Below are positions 34,122 to 43,287 of a DNA stretch of 43,380 nucleotides, piece by piece; positions within the stretch are counted from its first letter, which is position 1; each line of letters opens with the position of its first letter. Location of the stretch: NCBI RefSeq assembly GCF_012641095.1, contig NZ_JAAVSC010000025.1:1-43380 (forward strand). Direction: 5' to 3'. The DNA comes from Lactobacillus sp. HBUAS51381 (GTDB taxonomy: Bacteria; Bacillota; Bacilli; Lactobacillales; Lactobacillaceae). Position numbers and translations under genes: made by a program. Under the pieces are notes generated by a model. That model saw nothing but the letters and a program-made list of their open reading frames with translations, had not been told where the DNA came from and searched no databases.

Positions 34122-35471
34122 TTACTTGCTCAGCGTGTCAATGATGTAATGGTTGATCGTATCCTTGACTTCTTCCAAGTGATCTGAGTGCGTAGCTGCA
34201 ATCAGCTTAGATTGTGGCATATCGATCGCGTACTTTTCAAGGGACTTGAAGTCAGCCTTGCCGCTTTCGATATCAGCACCGATACCTGATTCGTATGAGC
34301 TGTAACGGTTCTTACGCAGGTTGTCCAAGAAGCCGTCTTCCTTCATAGCAACAGCGACACGTAAGCCGGCAGCAAAGCTATCCATACCAACAATGTGGCC
34401 GTAGAAGAGGTCTTCTGGGGCGAATGATGAACGACGAGGCTTAGCATCGAAGTTCAAACCACCGCGAGGGCCGATACTCCCGTTGTCAACAACTTCTGAC
34501 ATAGCAGCAGTCGTTTCGTACAAGTTAGATGGGTATTCATCAATATCCCAGCCGATCAACTTGTCGCCTTGGTTAGCATCCAATGAACCTAACAAGCCTG
34601 CTTCACGGGCAACACGGATTTCGTGTTGGTAAGTGTGGCCAGCCAAGTTAGCATGGTTACCTTCCAAGTTCAACTTGAAGTCTTTGTCCAAATCGTATTC
34701 CTTCATGAAGGCGATTGTGGTTGCGGCATCGAAGTCGTATTGGTGAGTCGTTGGTTCCTTTGGCTTTGGTTCGAGCAACATTTGTGCATCGAAGCCAATT
34801 TCGTTAGCGTAATCCTTAGCCATGTGGAAGAACTTAGCTGCGTGTTCTTGTTCTTCCTTCATGTTCGTGTTCCAGAGTGATTCGTAACCTTCACGGCCAC
34901 CCCAGAAGACATAGTTTTCAGAGCCAACACGCTTACCAATTTCCAGACTGTGCTTCAATTGTGCGGCACAGTATGCAAAGACGTCAGCGTATGGTGAGGT
35001 TGCAGCACCTTCAACGAAACGAGGGTTGGTGAACATGTTTGACGTGTTCCACAGAACCTTCATGCCACTCGTCTTTTGGTATTCAACGATCTTGTCAACA
35101 ACTTTGTCCAAGTTGGCGTTCGTTTCGCGTAACGTGTCGCCTTCTGGAGCCAAGTCACGATCGTGGAAGCAAAGGTAATCTACACCCAATTTGTTGTAAA
35201 ATTCGAATGCAGCATCAACCTTGGCTAAAGCCAAGTCCATAGGATCAGTGTACTTGTCGTATGGACGTTGAGCGGTTCCATCACCGAATGGGTCAACTAA
35301 GCGTTGATCGAAAGTGTGCCAGTAAGCTACGGCAAACCGTAACCAATCGCGCATCTTCTTACCACCGATAACTTCGTCCGGATTGTAGTACTGGAAGCCT
35401 AAACCTGATTTTTTATCTGAATGACCGACGTATTGAATCTTGTCGATACCTTTCCAATATTCTTCTGCCAT
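34122..35471 (-). CDS. xylA: Xylose isomerase
   Basis: A 449-residue metal-dependent isomerase converting D-xylose to D-xylulose, of the longer class II size. The signatures [43 protein letters not shown] and the metal-site DANQGD and NFDAKPRR are intact. Codon use is strongly biased, as for a highly expressed gene. The ATG lies 12 bases behind AGGAGGG, a longer spacing than usual. A consensus promoter, cre site and XylR palindrome precede it. Confidence 0.97.
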   Translation of the reverse strand: MAEEYWKGIDKIQYVGHSDKKSGLGFQYYNPDEVIGGKKMRDWLRFAVAYWHTFDQRLVDPFGDGTAQRPYDKYTDPMDLALAKVDAAFEFYNKLGVDYLCFHDRDLAPEGDTLRETNANLDKVVDKIVEYQKTSGMKVLWNTSNMFTNPRFVEGAATSPYADVFAYCAAQLKHSLEIGKRVGSENYVFWGGREGYESLWNTNMKEEQEHAAKFFHMAKDYANEIGFDAQMLLEPKPKEPTTHQYDFDAATTIAFMKEYDLDKDFKLNLEGNHANLAGHTYQHEIRVAREAGLLGSLDANQGDKLIGWDIDEYPSNLYETTAAMSEVVDNGSIGPRGGLNFDAKPRRSSFAPEDLFYGHIVGMDSFAAGLRVAVAMKEDGFLDNLRKNRYSSYESGIGADIESGKADFKSLEKYAIDMPQSKLIAATHSDHLEEVKDTINHYIIDTLSK

Positions 35472-35488
35472 AATTTATAAAAACCCTC

Positions 35489-35513
35489 CTAGTTAGTTCG
35501 TTGCGACAACCAA
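35489..35513. promoter_or_regulatory. XylR operator at xylA
   Basis: AGTTAGTTC and CAACCAACT with a 7-base spacer; it lies between the -10 TATAAT and the ribosome site, so bound XylR would block transcription. Confidence 0.82.
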
Positions 35514-35525
35514 CTTACAAATTCA

Positions 35526-35553
35526 ATTATACAAGGTTTTAATGTTAATGCAA
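35526..35553 (-). promoter_or_regulatory. xylA promoter
   Basis: On the minus strand TTGCAT, a 16-base spacer and a perfect TATAAT. Confidence 0.75.
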
Positions 35554-35562
35554 GCGTTTTCG
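35549..35562. promoter_or_regulatory. cre site at xylA
   Basis: TGCAAGCGTTTTCG overlaps the -35 of xylA, in the same place as the cre sites of both xylT genes. Confidence 0.7.
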
Positions 35563-35644
35563 AGAAAAAGATTTAAAAAATTGTTAGCGATTGCGAAATG
35601 CGTAGAATCGGGGTTTTAAGCTAAGGCTTACGGGGCATCGTGCT

Positions 35645-36061
35645 GTGGCAGAATCTGACTGCTTTCCTTTATATAACCTTCAAAATTTGTTGTCTTGGAT
35701 TGTCAGAGCTGAAATCGTAGGTCGACCGGTGTCCAATGGTCACGGTGCCACCATCACCCCCGGTACCGATACGGCTAAACAACCCGATCTGGTCACGCCG
35801 GATAAGCCGCAAGTAACTGCCATCAACGTGACCACCCACGGCCAAGCCGCACAACTTTCGCCTAAAAAACCGCAGCGGGTGTCGGGTACCCGAACCCCGT
35901 CGTCGCATCAGACGACCCGGACCAATCTGAACGTCTCATCACCAGCAAAACAAACCCTGCCCCAAACGAACACCCACCGGATGTCACCAATTGCCGGCCT
36001 AGCCCTCCTCCTGGGAACCCTAATTGGCTTTGGCTGGTCCCGCAAACGAAACGAACACTGA
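35645..36061 (+). pseudogene. C-terminal stub of a sortase-anchored surface protein
   Basis: The frame encodes up to 138 residues. The second half is a Pro/Thr/Ser/Gln-rich wall-spanning region that ends in LPQTNTHR, a hydrophobic helix (SPIAGLALLLGTLIGFGW) and SRKRNEH, the plan of an LPxTG sorting signal with Asn in place of Gly. There is no signal peptide, no adhesion domain and no ribosome site before the GTG at 35645. It is best read as the 3' remnant of a larger surface protein gene, truncated where it meets the xylA upstream region. Confidence 0.65.
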
Positions 36062-36067
36062 ATCGCC

Positions 36068-36118
36068 TAAAAACGCTGACTGCCGTGGGTTAAATCCACA
36101 ACAGTCAGCGTTTTTTGG
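36068..36118. terminator. Bidirectional terminator, surface-protein stub / xylR
   Basis: AAAAACGCTGACTG pairs with CAGTCAGCGTTTTTT around a GTGG/CCAC inner stem; T-tracts occur on both strands. Confidence 0.85.
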
Positions 36119-36125
36119 GTTGATC

Positions 36126-37325
36126 TTAATTTTCAGTTGTTTCGGCACTCGGCCGTTCAAAATTCAATTCATAGCCATTAAGGTTCAAGACACGATGGGT
36201 GATCAGCGAGCAACCGCCCAATACCGTGGCCAACCGCGCATTGTTGGTCAGCTCGATACCGCGGTCATCATCTTCGGACAACTTACGGTAGGCCAACCGA
36301 ATCTTAGGCAACAGATCCGGCAGTTCTTCCACCAACGGTGAGTTGATGAAGAAGGCATCGGGATCCAAGGTTCGCATGGTATTGTAGATCAAACCGGCAA
36401 TCCCGGTCACAAAGGTCTTGAGAATCTTGGCCGTGGCCGCATCATTTTCTTGATACAACCGCACAATGTCGTCTCGATCCAGATTACTCAACCCCTTGTG
36501 TTCCTCGACTTGCTGAATAATGGCATCTTCAGAGCAAATATCTTCGGCGTGAATCGGCCGAGCATTGCCAGCATCATCAAACTGGAGACTGGCGACCGTT
36601 CGCCCAATTTCACCGGCATCCCCGTGTTCCCCCCGGAAGAGGTCACGATGAAGAACGACGCCGGCACCAATCCCCCGGTGAATACTGATGGTGACCGCAC
36701 TGTTTAAATTGCGCGCACCATTAAAGTCCCGTTCGTACAGCGCGGACAAGTTGGCTTCGTTTTCCAACACAACCGGCACGTGGTAAGCCGCCGTGAAGAC
36801 CTGTTCCAGATCCACATCAGCCATATCGATAAATGGTGACGTGACAACCTTATTGTCCATCACAATCCCGTGAATGGAGAAACAAATTCCCAGGAGGCCA
36901 TTGTTACTGGTGTCGGCGGTCTGCGTATCGGTAATGTACTGTTTAATCCGCGCCACCATTTCATGGATCGACTGGTCCTTGGTCTCGATGCGATCATACT
37001 GCCAAATATGGCCGTCCAATCGCGTGGCCAAGGCATGTAAATGACGATAGCCCAGGTCAAACGTCAGGGTGTAACCGTAATTACGGTTAATCTCGACCAA
37101 CGTTGGCTTACGTCCACCCGCAGTGGAGGCCTCCCCCAGACCTAATTCCGTCAAGTAACCATCGGCCATCAAGGTATTGTATAGCGATGAAACCGTTGAC
37201 TTATTTAGGTGAAGCTGGTGAGAAATCTCGATCCGCGAGGTGGGATGATTATTGAAAATTTGTTGCAGAACGAACTTTAAATTCTGATCGTGCAACTGAT
37301 TACGATTCATACTACGACGAACCAT
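36126..37325 (-). CDS. xylR: Xylose-responsive repressor, ROK family
   Basis: A 399-residue ROK repressor. The N-terminal winged helix (about residues 10-75, NHPTSRIEISHQLHLNKSTVSSLYNTLMADGYL) is followed by the ROK sugar-binding fold with GICFSIHGIVM, ENEANLSALYER and GEHGDAGEIGR. The usual ROK zinc motif CxCGxxGC is absent after that segment. XylR proteins release DNA when xylose binds. The ATG at 37325 has GGAGGG ahead. It is co-oriented with xylA, about 650 bases upstream of it, and carries a weak copy of the XylR palindrome in its leader, which suggests self-control. Confidence 0.92.
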   Translation of the reverse strand: MVRRSMNRNQLHDQNLKFVLQQIFNNHPTSRIEISHQLHLNKSTVSSLYNTLMADGYLTELGLGEASTAGGRKPTLVEINRNYGYTLTFDLGYRHLHALATRLDGHIWQYDRIETKDQSIHEMVARIKQYITDTQTADTSNNGLLGICFSIHGIVMDNKVVTSPFIDMADVDLEQVFTAAYHVPVVLENEANLSALYERDFNGARNLNSAVTISIHRGIGAGVVLHRDLFRGEHGDAGEIGRTVASLQFDDAGNARPIHAEDICSEDAIIQQVEEHKGLSNLDRDDIVRLYQENDAATAKILKTFVTGIAGLIYNTMRTLDPDAFFINSPLVEELPDLLPKIRLAYRKLSEDDDRGIELTNNARLATVLGGCSLITHRVLNLNGYELNFERPSAETTEN

Positions 37326-37377
37326 CCAATCCCTCCTTATCGCTCGGTCGTTCTTGCACCACTTCTCAAGTCCTTAC

Positions 37378-37402
37378 TGTTAGTGCGGCCAACCATCCAA
37401 CT
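37378..37402. promoter_or_regulatory. Candidate XylR operator at xylR
   Basis: TGTTAGTGC, a 7-base spacer and CATCCAACT: the 9-7-9 layout of the other three sites with several mismatches. It lies 52 bases before the xylR start. Confidence 0.55.
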
Positions 37403-37465
37403 AACCGGAGTAGCCAGCCACCTTGCTTATAATTCGATTGGAAGCGATAACAGAAACTAGCATCA

Positions 37466-37480
37466 TGGTTCAGTGAACCA
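37466..37480. promoter_or_regulatory. Palindrome upstream of xylR
   Basis: TGGTTCAGTGAACCA is a perfect 15-base palindrome followed by ACTAACC. It shares the TGGTT/AACCA half-sites with the XylR boxes but with a different spacing; role unknown. Confidence 0.4.
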
Positions 37481-37600
37481 ACTAACCTCAGTATCACCCA
37501 CACCTTGTGAAATTTCAACTGTTTACGCTAAATTTGTTTATATTTCTGGCGAATTCAAGGTTAATAAACTTTTGATACCGAGAATTACATGACTTAGCGC

Positions 37601-37632
37601 AAAAAAAACGATGCCTACGTTGACATCGTTTC
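37601..37632 (-). terminator. Terminator of the GH42-MFS-GH5-AraC operon
   Basis: On the minus strand AACGATG pairs with CATCGTT and eight T follow. Confidence 0.85.
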
Positions 37633-37642
37633 TGGAAAACTA

Positions 37643-38446
37643 CTATTTAAAAAATGCTCGGAAACTTCCTGGTGTGACTTTCTCTCGTTGCTTAAATGCC
37701 GTGATAAAATAACTATTCGTATTAAAACCAACCTGTTTACCAATTTCTTCAACACTCTTGTCTGGACAATTCGCTAATAGTTCCTTGGCTTTGCGAACGC
37801 GATAATCCATTAATAAGTGATGGGGTGAACTCCCAAAATAGGCTCGAAAAACCTCTAGAATATACTGTAAGCTGTAATGCGTCTGTTCAACAAAATCTGC
37901 ATTCTTCAGATCATCCATATAATTAGTCTTGATGTACTCCAGAATTGGCGTCACGATAACCGCCATCAAATGCGGACTGACTTCATTTTTTATTTGGTTT
38001 TTCTTGATCAACAGCAAAAATTCATAAACCAATACTGATGCTTGATAAGCGTCAACTTCTTCATCTTTGATCCGCTGATAACTACGCTCCACAAATTCCT
38101 GCAGTTGCTGATCGGGGTTCTTAATCTGAATATACTGACTAAAGCGAAGTGTAGCCAGCATCTCTGTAATCAATTCACCGCCAAATGTTAAATAGGCGGT
38201 TAACCATTCACCACTCACAGCGTGGTAGGCATGCGAAACATCTTTATCAATGAGAATACCTTGTCCCGGATGTAATTCAAGACACTGGCCACCCACTGTG
38301 ATTTTCCCGACACCAGAAATTGTTTGTAGCCAATGAACGTATGGATAACCTTTTTTTCGGTTAATAGCTTCTTGTGGCCAGCGATTACTAATACTGTCAA
38401 TGTATAACGGTAATGAATAATCTGATATTCCAAAGCTATAGCGCAT
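37643..38446 (-). CDS. AraC-family transcriptional regulator
   Basis: A 267-residue regulator. The N-terminal cupin-like sensor domain (about residues 10-110) contains the GKITVGGQCLELHPGQGILI barrel strand, and the C-terminal AraC DNA-binding domain has two helix-turn-helix parts ending VEEIGKQVGFNTNSYFITAFKQREKVTPGSFRAF. It probably senses a sugar and activates the operon in which it is the last gene. The ATG at 38446 has GGAGTGGGGAGT directly ahead; GTG at 38455 is the alternative. It lies 41 bases behind the GH5 gene. Confidence 0.88.
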   Translation of the reverse strand: MRYSFGISDYSLPLYIDSISNRWPQEAINRKKGYPYVHWLQTISGVGKITVGGQCLELHPGQGILIDKDVSHAYHAVSGEWLTAYLTFGGELITEMLATLRFSQYIQIKNPDQQLQEFVERSYQRIKDEEVDAYQASVLVYEFLLLIKKNQIKNEVSPHLMAVIVTPILEYIKTNYMDDLKNADFVEQTHYSLQYILEVFRAYFGSSPHHLLMDYRVRKAKELLANCPDKSVEEIGKQVGFNTNSYFITAFKQREKVTPGSFRAFFK

Positions 38447-38487
38447 ACTCCCCACTCCATCAGCTGTTGTATTTTGTGGATCTATTT

Positions 38488-39831
38488 TTATTCCAAGACC
38501 CGATTTCTTTGTGTGTATTTCTGCATAAGTTCCGCATACTCAGTATAGGCGTCACAGTTTTTAAGTTCAAAGCTACTTAATTTAGACTTAAACGAATCAA
38601 AACTCATCGTCTTTAGCAATGGAATTAAGATACTTTCTTGCTGGTAACGGTACAAAATTCCACGCACCCTGAACTGAGCTTCATAATCCAAATCATCATC
38701 GTGGAAATCAAATTGATCCGCAATCCCCGCCACAATCTTATTGGCCTGATCCATTTCAGCATAATGCGTCCACTTCTGATGAACTTGATCAACGAACTGC
38801 ATCCAAGGCGAATCAGTCTTAGGATGGGTTAGACCCATGAAGCAAGCATCCTTATACGCCCAGAGGCACCAGGAAATGTGATGATCTTCGAATAGGTCTA
38901 CCGTATCATCCAACAATTCCATACTAAACGCAACATCATTAGCATCAATATCGTAGCCCGCTTCCCCACAAATCAAGGGATGATGGAGATCATGCATTGT
39001 CGATAATAAATCAACCAGCCCATTATCAAACTCCTGTTTCCGTTCCGTACGGCTCAGATCACGATCTAGCAGATTTTGTTTCCACACCGTTGGGTAGTAA
39101 TGGAAACTCACAATCAGTTTATCATCTTTGATATCTTTAAGTCCTGAGAAATCCATCGCAAAGTGATCGCTCTCTAGGATCACCGCATGGTTAACATCAT
39201 TCTCTCGAATCCTTGCCACAACATCTTGAAAGTATTCATTCATCGTATCCCACGTTGCCATCGCTGGTTCATTTAGAAGATCATACCCCAAAAGATAACT
39301 GTAGCTCTGCCCAAACCGCTTCGCAATCTCACCCCAAACAGTAATTAACTGATTACGTAGTGCCTTAAATTCCCAGAACTGTGGGACCCCCGTTCGATTG
39401 TCGCTGTGCCAATCAGGGTTTTGACCACCCGGCGCTGTGTGCATGTCCAGCATGCAAAAAATATGATACTTCTCACAATAATCCAAGAGTCGTTGTACCT
39501 TGGCAAACCCAAACTCTTTAAATTCCAAGGTGTTGTCATCCATAAATAACCGATAGTTAATGGGGACACGTAGAAAGTTAACGCCCAATTTTTTCAGAAA
39601 TTTGAAATCATCTTCGTTCACAAAACTGTCGATATATGCATCTAAAAATTCATGGCCTTTACCGTCGCCATAAGCTCGGTCGATACTCTTTAGAATCATA
39701 CTCTGAGGCCCTGGCATGCCAATCATAAAATGTTCGATATTCAGCCAGGTCCCTATCCCCAGTCCTCTTAACGTTAAGGGCTGATCCTTAAAATACAACT
39801 GGTCTTGTTTAACTTCAATAAAATCTGCCAT
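38488..39831 (-). CDS. GH5-family glycoside hydrolase, intracellular
   Basis: A 447-residue TIM-barrel glycosidase of clan A, family GH5. The general acid Glu is in YDLLNEPAM, the nucleophile Glu in PLICGEAGYD, and the conserved FLRVPINYR and LDMHTAPGGQN segments lie in the right order. There is no signal peptide or binding module, so it must act on imported oligosaccharides or glycosides. The subfamily cannot be decided here; beta-glucosidase, beta-1,3-glucosidase and beta-mannosidase activities are all possible. The AGGAGG site fixes the ATG, 23 bases behind the MFS gene. Confidence 0.85.
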   Translation of the reverse strand: MADFIEVKQDQLYFKDQPLTLRGLGIGTWLNIEHFMIGMPGPQSMILKSIDRAYGDGKGHEFLDAYIDSFVNEDDFKFLKKLGVNFLRVPINYRLFMDDNTLEFKEFGFAKVQRLLDYCEKYHIFCMLDMHTAPGGQNPDWHSDNRTGVPQFWEFKALRNQLITVWGEIAKRFGQSYSYLLGYDLLNEPAMATWDTMNEYFQDVVARIRENDVNHAVILESDHFAMDFSGLKDIKDDKLIVSFHYYPTVWKQNLLDRDLSRTERKQEFDNGLVDLLSTMHDLHHPLICGEAGYDIDANDVAFSMELLDDTVDLFEDHHISWCLWAYKDACFMGLTHPKTDSPWMQFVDQVHQKWTHYAEMDQANKIVAGIADQFDFHDDDLDYEAQFRVRGILYRYQQESILIPLLKTMSFDSFKSKLSSFELKNCDAYTEYAELMQKYTQRNRVLE

Positions 39832-39854
39832 TATAATCTCCTCCTAAAGTCGTG

Positions 39855-41066
39855 TTAATCCGTTGTCTTAGCTGATAATGGTTTAATCACAAAGAGCATG
39901 ACGGCACCAGCAATGACTAAAATCCAACCGAAGAACAGGAACGTAAAGCCTAAGTCGCTACTTGAATGGAACGCCCCAATCCACCCTAATACCAGTGGCG
40001 TGACGAAAGTCCCAATATTACAACCCACGATCATCAAGGAAGTCGCCAGATTAATCGAATTTTTAGGGGCCACATCGGCGGCTAAGTTAAAGACGTAAGC
40101 AACCACAACGCCGGAAATCATACTGGTTAAAATAACACCGGTACCGATGATCCAAGCATTGGTGGACAAGGCGATCATCAGCTGGGCAACGCCAGTCAGG
40201 GCAATCGTAATGGGTTCAAATGTGAATTTCAAAACGCGGAGCATAGGGCCAAAGATAATCCCCGTTAAAATTCCGGCAAACTGTGCCAAACTAAGAGCAG
40301 TTGCGATGGTTGCTAAGCTCAGATAATGATTGGTCGTCACATACTCCGTAATCCGCGTATATGAGGCAATGATTGGAATTAGGTAGAGCATACAGAAGAT
40401 GGTCCAGAAAACGACTTTACCATTAACTCGTTGTTTTTCTTTAGTTTTTGGTTCCTCAGCTGCCACTTCCCTAGCCTTGGCTTCAGCAGATGGTTCTGGC
40501 ACATAGATGGCAAAAAGAATTGTCAGCAAGAAGGCCAATCCGTATACCCAAAACGCTGCGTGCCAGTTAAACGAAACTAACAGGATTCCGGCAACATAGG
40601 TCGTTAGTGAACTTCCTAATTTTTCACAAGAGCTTCGATAACCCATTAGATTTGAACGTTCAGGCCCGGAGAAGAACATCCCAATCATACTAACCGCATA
40701 TGAATTAACGAGCCCAAACCCAACACCTAACATCAAACGCGAAACAAAGAACGCACCGTAGCTAGTCACCAAAGCTGGAGTAATCCCGGAAAAGCCGGCA
40801 ATTAATAGACCGACGATAACCGTTCGCTTAATTCCAATCCACTTGGCGATCCAAGTACTCACCAACGTAGCAAATACGACCGAAATCGAAGGCAATGTCT
40901 GCAACAATTCAACATTGGCACGGGAGACATCTGGAAAGGCTTTTAGCCAACTCGGAATTGTCGCTGCGATGGCTGAACCAGAGGTTAAAATGATTGACAC
41001 CGACAATAGCGACGTCTTCATCATTACTGAATATTTTTTGGGTTGTACTTCAGTTGTTTCATCCAT
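39855..41066 (-). CDS. MFS transporter, probable oligosaccharide or glycoside uptake
   Basis: A 403-residue major facilitator with about twelve helices. It has a cytoplasmic central loop rich in Glu and Lys (PEPSAEAKAREVAAEEPKTKEKQRVNGK), and the segment GMFFSGPERSNLMGYRSSCEKLGSSL follows helix 4. The family pattern is not specific for a substrate. Its place between GH42 and GH5 genes suggests uptake of a galactoside or mixed oligosaccharide. The ATG at 41066 is eight bases behind AAGGAG; the in-frame GTG at 41075 is part of that ribosome site. It starts 18 bases after the GH42 stop. Confidence 0.82.
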   Translation of the reverse strand: MDETTEVQPKKYSVMMKTSLLSVSIILTSGSAIAATIPSWLKAFPDVSRANVELLQTLPSISVVFATLVSTWIAKWIGIKRTVIVGLLIAGFSGITPALVTSYGAFFVSRLMLGVGFGLVNSYAVSMIGMFFSGPERSNLMGYRSSCEKLGSSLTTYVAGILLVSFNWHAAFWVYGLAFLLTILFAIYVPEPSAEAKAREVAAEEPKTKEKQRVNGKVVFWTIFCMLYLIPIIASYTRITEYVTTNHYLSLATIATALSLAQFAGILTGIIFGPMLRVLKFTFEPITIALTGVAQLMIALSTNAWIIGTGVILTSMISGVVVAYVFNLAADVAPKNSINLATSLMIVGCNIGTFVTPLVLGWIGAFHSSSDLGFTFLFFGWILVIAGAVMLFVIKPLSAKTTD

Positions 41067-41084
41067 AGTTTTCACTCCTTATTC

Positions 41085-43097
41085 CTAAATCATCTGATGT
41101 AAGACCACAACATCATAAGGTTTCAAATCCAGCTTATCGGTTACTGGTCCGCTTGCGACTAATGGTGTTGCAGACGGTGACGGATTTGTTATAAATTGTG
41201 GTTGATTGCTTGTATTAATAATAAATATAAACTGCTCCTGGTCACTCGCTCGTGTCGTAATTTCAACCGCCGGCATTGCCCCAAGCGGCAATCCAGCAGT
41301 AGTGTTGATCTGCTGAAGCAAATAACTCAATCCAGCCTGATCCAACTCAGCCCCACAATAGTAGGCATGTCCCCGACCAAATTGATTACTCGTTAACGCG
41401 GCATAGTCTTCGTAAAAAACATCACTGGCATAGTGGGCCAAGGTGGCGGCTGTATCCGGGATAACCAGATCACAGATACCCACCGCAGAACCAATCTTAG
41501 TTTGGCCCGGCGTCAAGATTCGAACGGGCTGCTGAGGGCCACGCGCATCGCGTTCATCAACGTGTATGCCCAACAATTGCCGCAACGGTCCTGGATAACC
41601 ACCTAAAAATGCATTATCCGTTGGATCTGTAATACCCGATAAATACGTAGTGAGAAAATTCCCACCCTCACGGACGTATGCTGTAATATTACTGACAAAT
41701 TGTGTGTTTAGCAGATAAAGGACTGGCGCCACGACTAATTGATACTTTGAAAAATCGCCTGTTTTAGGCACAATATCCACGGTAAGGTTGTGCCCATAGA
41801 GCATCTGATAAAACCGCTGGACCTCTTTAACGTAACTGAAGTCCGCCAAGGGTCCAATCGCGTTTTCACTGGCCCAGTAGCTCTCCCAATCGAAGATTAC
41901 CGCAACCTTGGCTTCAACGTTTGTCGCTTGTAACGAGGTGGGCAATGTTGCGATCTCTTGGCCCAAACGCTGGACCTCTTTAAACGTTCGCGTGGCCGTC
42001 GAATTACTATGACTGAGTACCGAACCGTGAAACTTTTCCGGCCCGCTTCGCGATTGTTTAAGTTGGAAAAACTCAATGCTATTGGCCCCATGGGCAATTG
42101 CTTGATAACTCAGCATACGCATTTCCCCAGGTTTCTTAAGCGCATTATACGGATACCAGTTTTGCTGGTTTGGCGTCTGTTCCATCAAAAGAAACGGTTG
42201 ATTCTTTAATCCCCGCATGAGATCATGTTCCATCGCATTTTCGCTAGCCGTATCCTCTGGCATAGGGTAGCTGTCCCACGAAATAACGTCTAATTCTGGT
42301 GCCCATTTGAAATAATCCAGGGCTTTTTGGGACCCAGTCAGATTCGTCGTGACGGGATGAATCTGGTCAAATCGTTTAATTACATCACGTTCCATCCGAT
42401 AATTGGCCAATAGACTATCAGACTGAAATCGTTGATAATCCAAAGCTGCACCATTCAAGACCGGTTTACCATTATCAAACAAGTCTGACGTCATCATCGG
42501 TGGCTCAATCTCAGACCAATCATGGTATGTATGACTCCAAACGTTGCTGTTCCAAGCCTGATTGAGTTGTGTGAGGTCAACGTACTTGTCTTTCAACCAA
42601 TCGCGGAATGCCGTCGCACAATTGTCACAGTAACAGTAACCTTCATATTCATTCGAGATATGCCAATATGTCAGTTGCGTACAGTCCCGATAGCGTTGAA
42701 CCAACTGTGTAACGAGTTGCTTTGCTAGTCGCTTAAAGTCAGGACTGTTCGGGCAGGCATTGTGGCGTTTCCCGTGTTTCTGTTGAATCCCGTGGACATC
42801 CACGCGGGCCGCATCAGGATAGTGTTGAACCAGCCACGCAGGCATTGCAGCCGTCGATGTCGCCAAAACAATTTTGATCTGATTTCGTTCTAACAATGCT
42901 ATGATGCGATCCAATTGTTCAAAGTTAAAGACATTCTCTCGCGGTTCCAGCAGTGCCCACGAGAAGACATTAATCGTTGCAACGTTAATGTCTGCTCGCT
43001 TTAATTTATCGATATCTTCTTGCCAAGTGTTCTCTGGCCACTGCTCCGGATTGTAGTCGCCGCCAAACAGAAAGGCATCCTGTTTAACCTTATTCAC
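41085..43097 (-). CDS. GH42 beta-galactosidase
   Basis: A 670-residue enzyme with the three GH42 domains: a TIM barrel (about residues 1-390), a trimerisation Rossmann-like domain (about 390-600) and a small beta domain. It opens FLFGGDYNPEQWP. The acid Glu is in WHISNEYEG, the nucleophile Glu in LLMEQTPN, and a Cys cluster (ACP, then CYCDNC) fits the structural zinc site. It is intracellular and would release galactose from beta-galactosides, often short galacto-oligosaccharides rather than lactose. The start is GTG at 43097 behind GGGGTG. It is the first gene of the operon. Confidence 0.93.
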   Translation of the reverse strand: MNKVKQDAFLFGGDYNPEQWPENTWQEDIDKLKRADINVATINVFSWALLEPRENVFNFEQLDRIIALLERNQIKIVLATSTAAMPAWLVQHYPDAARVDVHGIQQKHGKRHNACPNSPDFKRLAKQLVTQLVQRYRDCTQLTYWHISNEYEGYCYCDNCATAFRDWLKDKYVDLTQLNQAWNSNVWSHTYHDWSEIEPPMMTSDLFDNGKPVLNGAALDYQRFQSDSLLANYRMERDVIKRFDQIHPVTTNLTGSQKALDYFKWAPELDVISWDSYPMPEDTASENAMEHDLMRGLKNQPFLLMEQTPNQQNWYPYNALKKPGEMRMLSYQAIAHGANSIEFFQLKQSRSGPEKFHGSVLSHSNSTATRTFKEVQRLGQEIATLPTSLQATNVEAKVAVIFDWESYWASENAIGPLADFSYVKEVQRFYQMLYGHNLTVDIVPKTGDFSKYQLVVAPVLYLLNTQFVSNITAYVREGGNFLTTYLSGITDPTDNAFLGGYPGPLRQLLGIHVDERDARGPQQPVRILTPGQTKIGSAVGICDLVIPDTAATLAHYASDVFYEDYAALTSNQFGRGHAYYCGAELDQAGLSYLLQQINTTAGLPLGAMPAVEITTRASDQEQFIFIINTSNQPQFITNPSPSATPLVASGPVTDKLDLKPYDVVVLHQMI

Positions 43098-43137
43098 ACT
43101 GCATTCACCCCTAACAATAAGTAATAATCACTAATTT

Positions 43138-43151
43138 AGAAAGCGCTTTCA
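43138..43151. promoter_or_regulatory. cre site at the GH42 operon
   Basis: AGAAAGCGCTTTCA (minus strand TGAAAGCGCTTTCT), a strong CcpA site directly behind the probable -10 (TACTAT on the minus strand, with TTACAC 16 bases upstream), so repression by roadblock is likely. Confidence 0.82.
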
Positions 43152-43287
43152 GTGACTATAGTAGCATGTACTATTTCCTGTGTAATTAAGGAGAATGCTG
43201 ATAAAATATCATAAATTGAAACTCATCGCGTTAACCATGATGAATTTAGACCGAAAAAAAGACGCTCCACCAACGCGTGAAGTGAAG

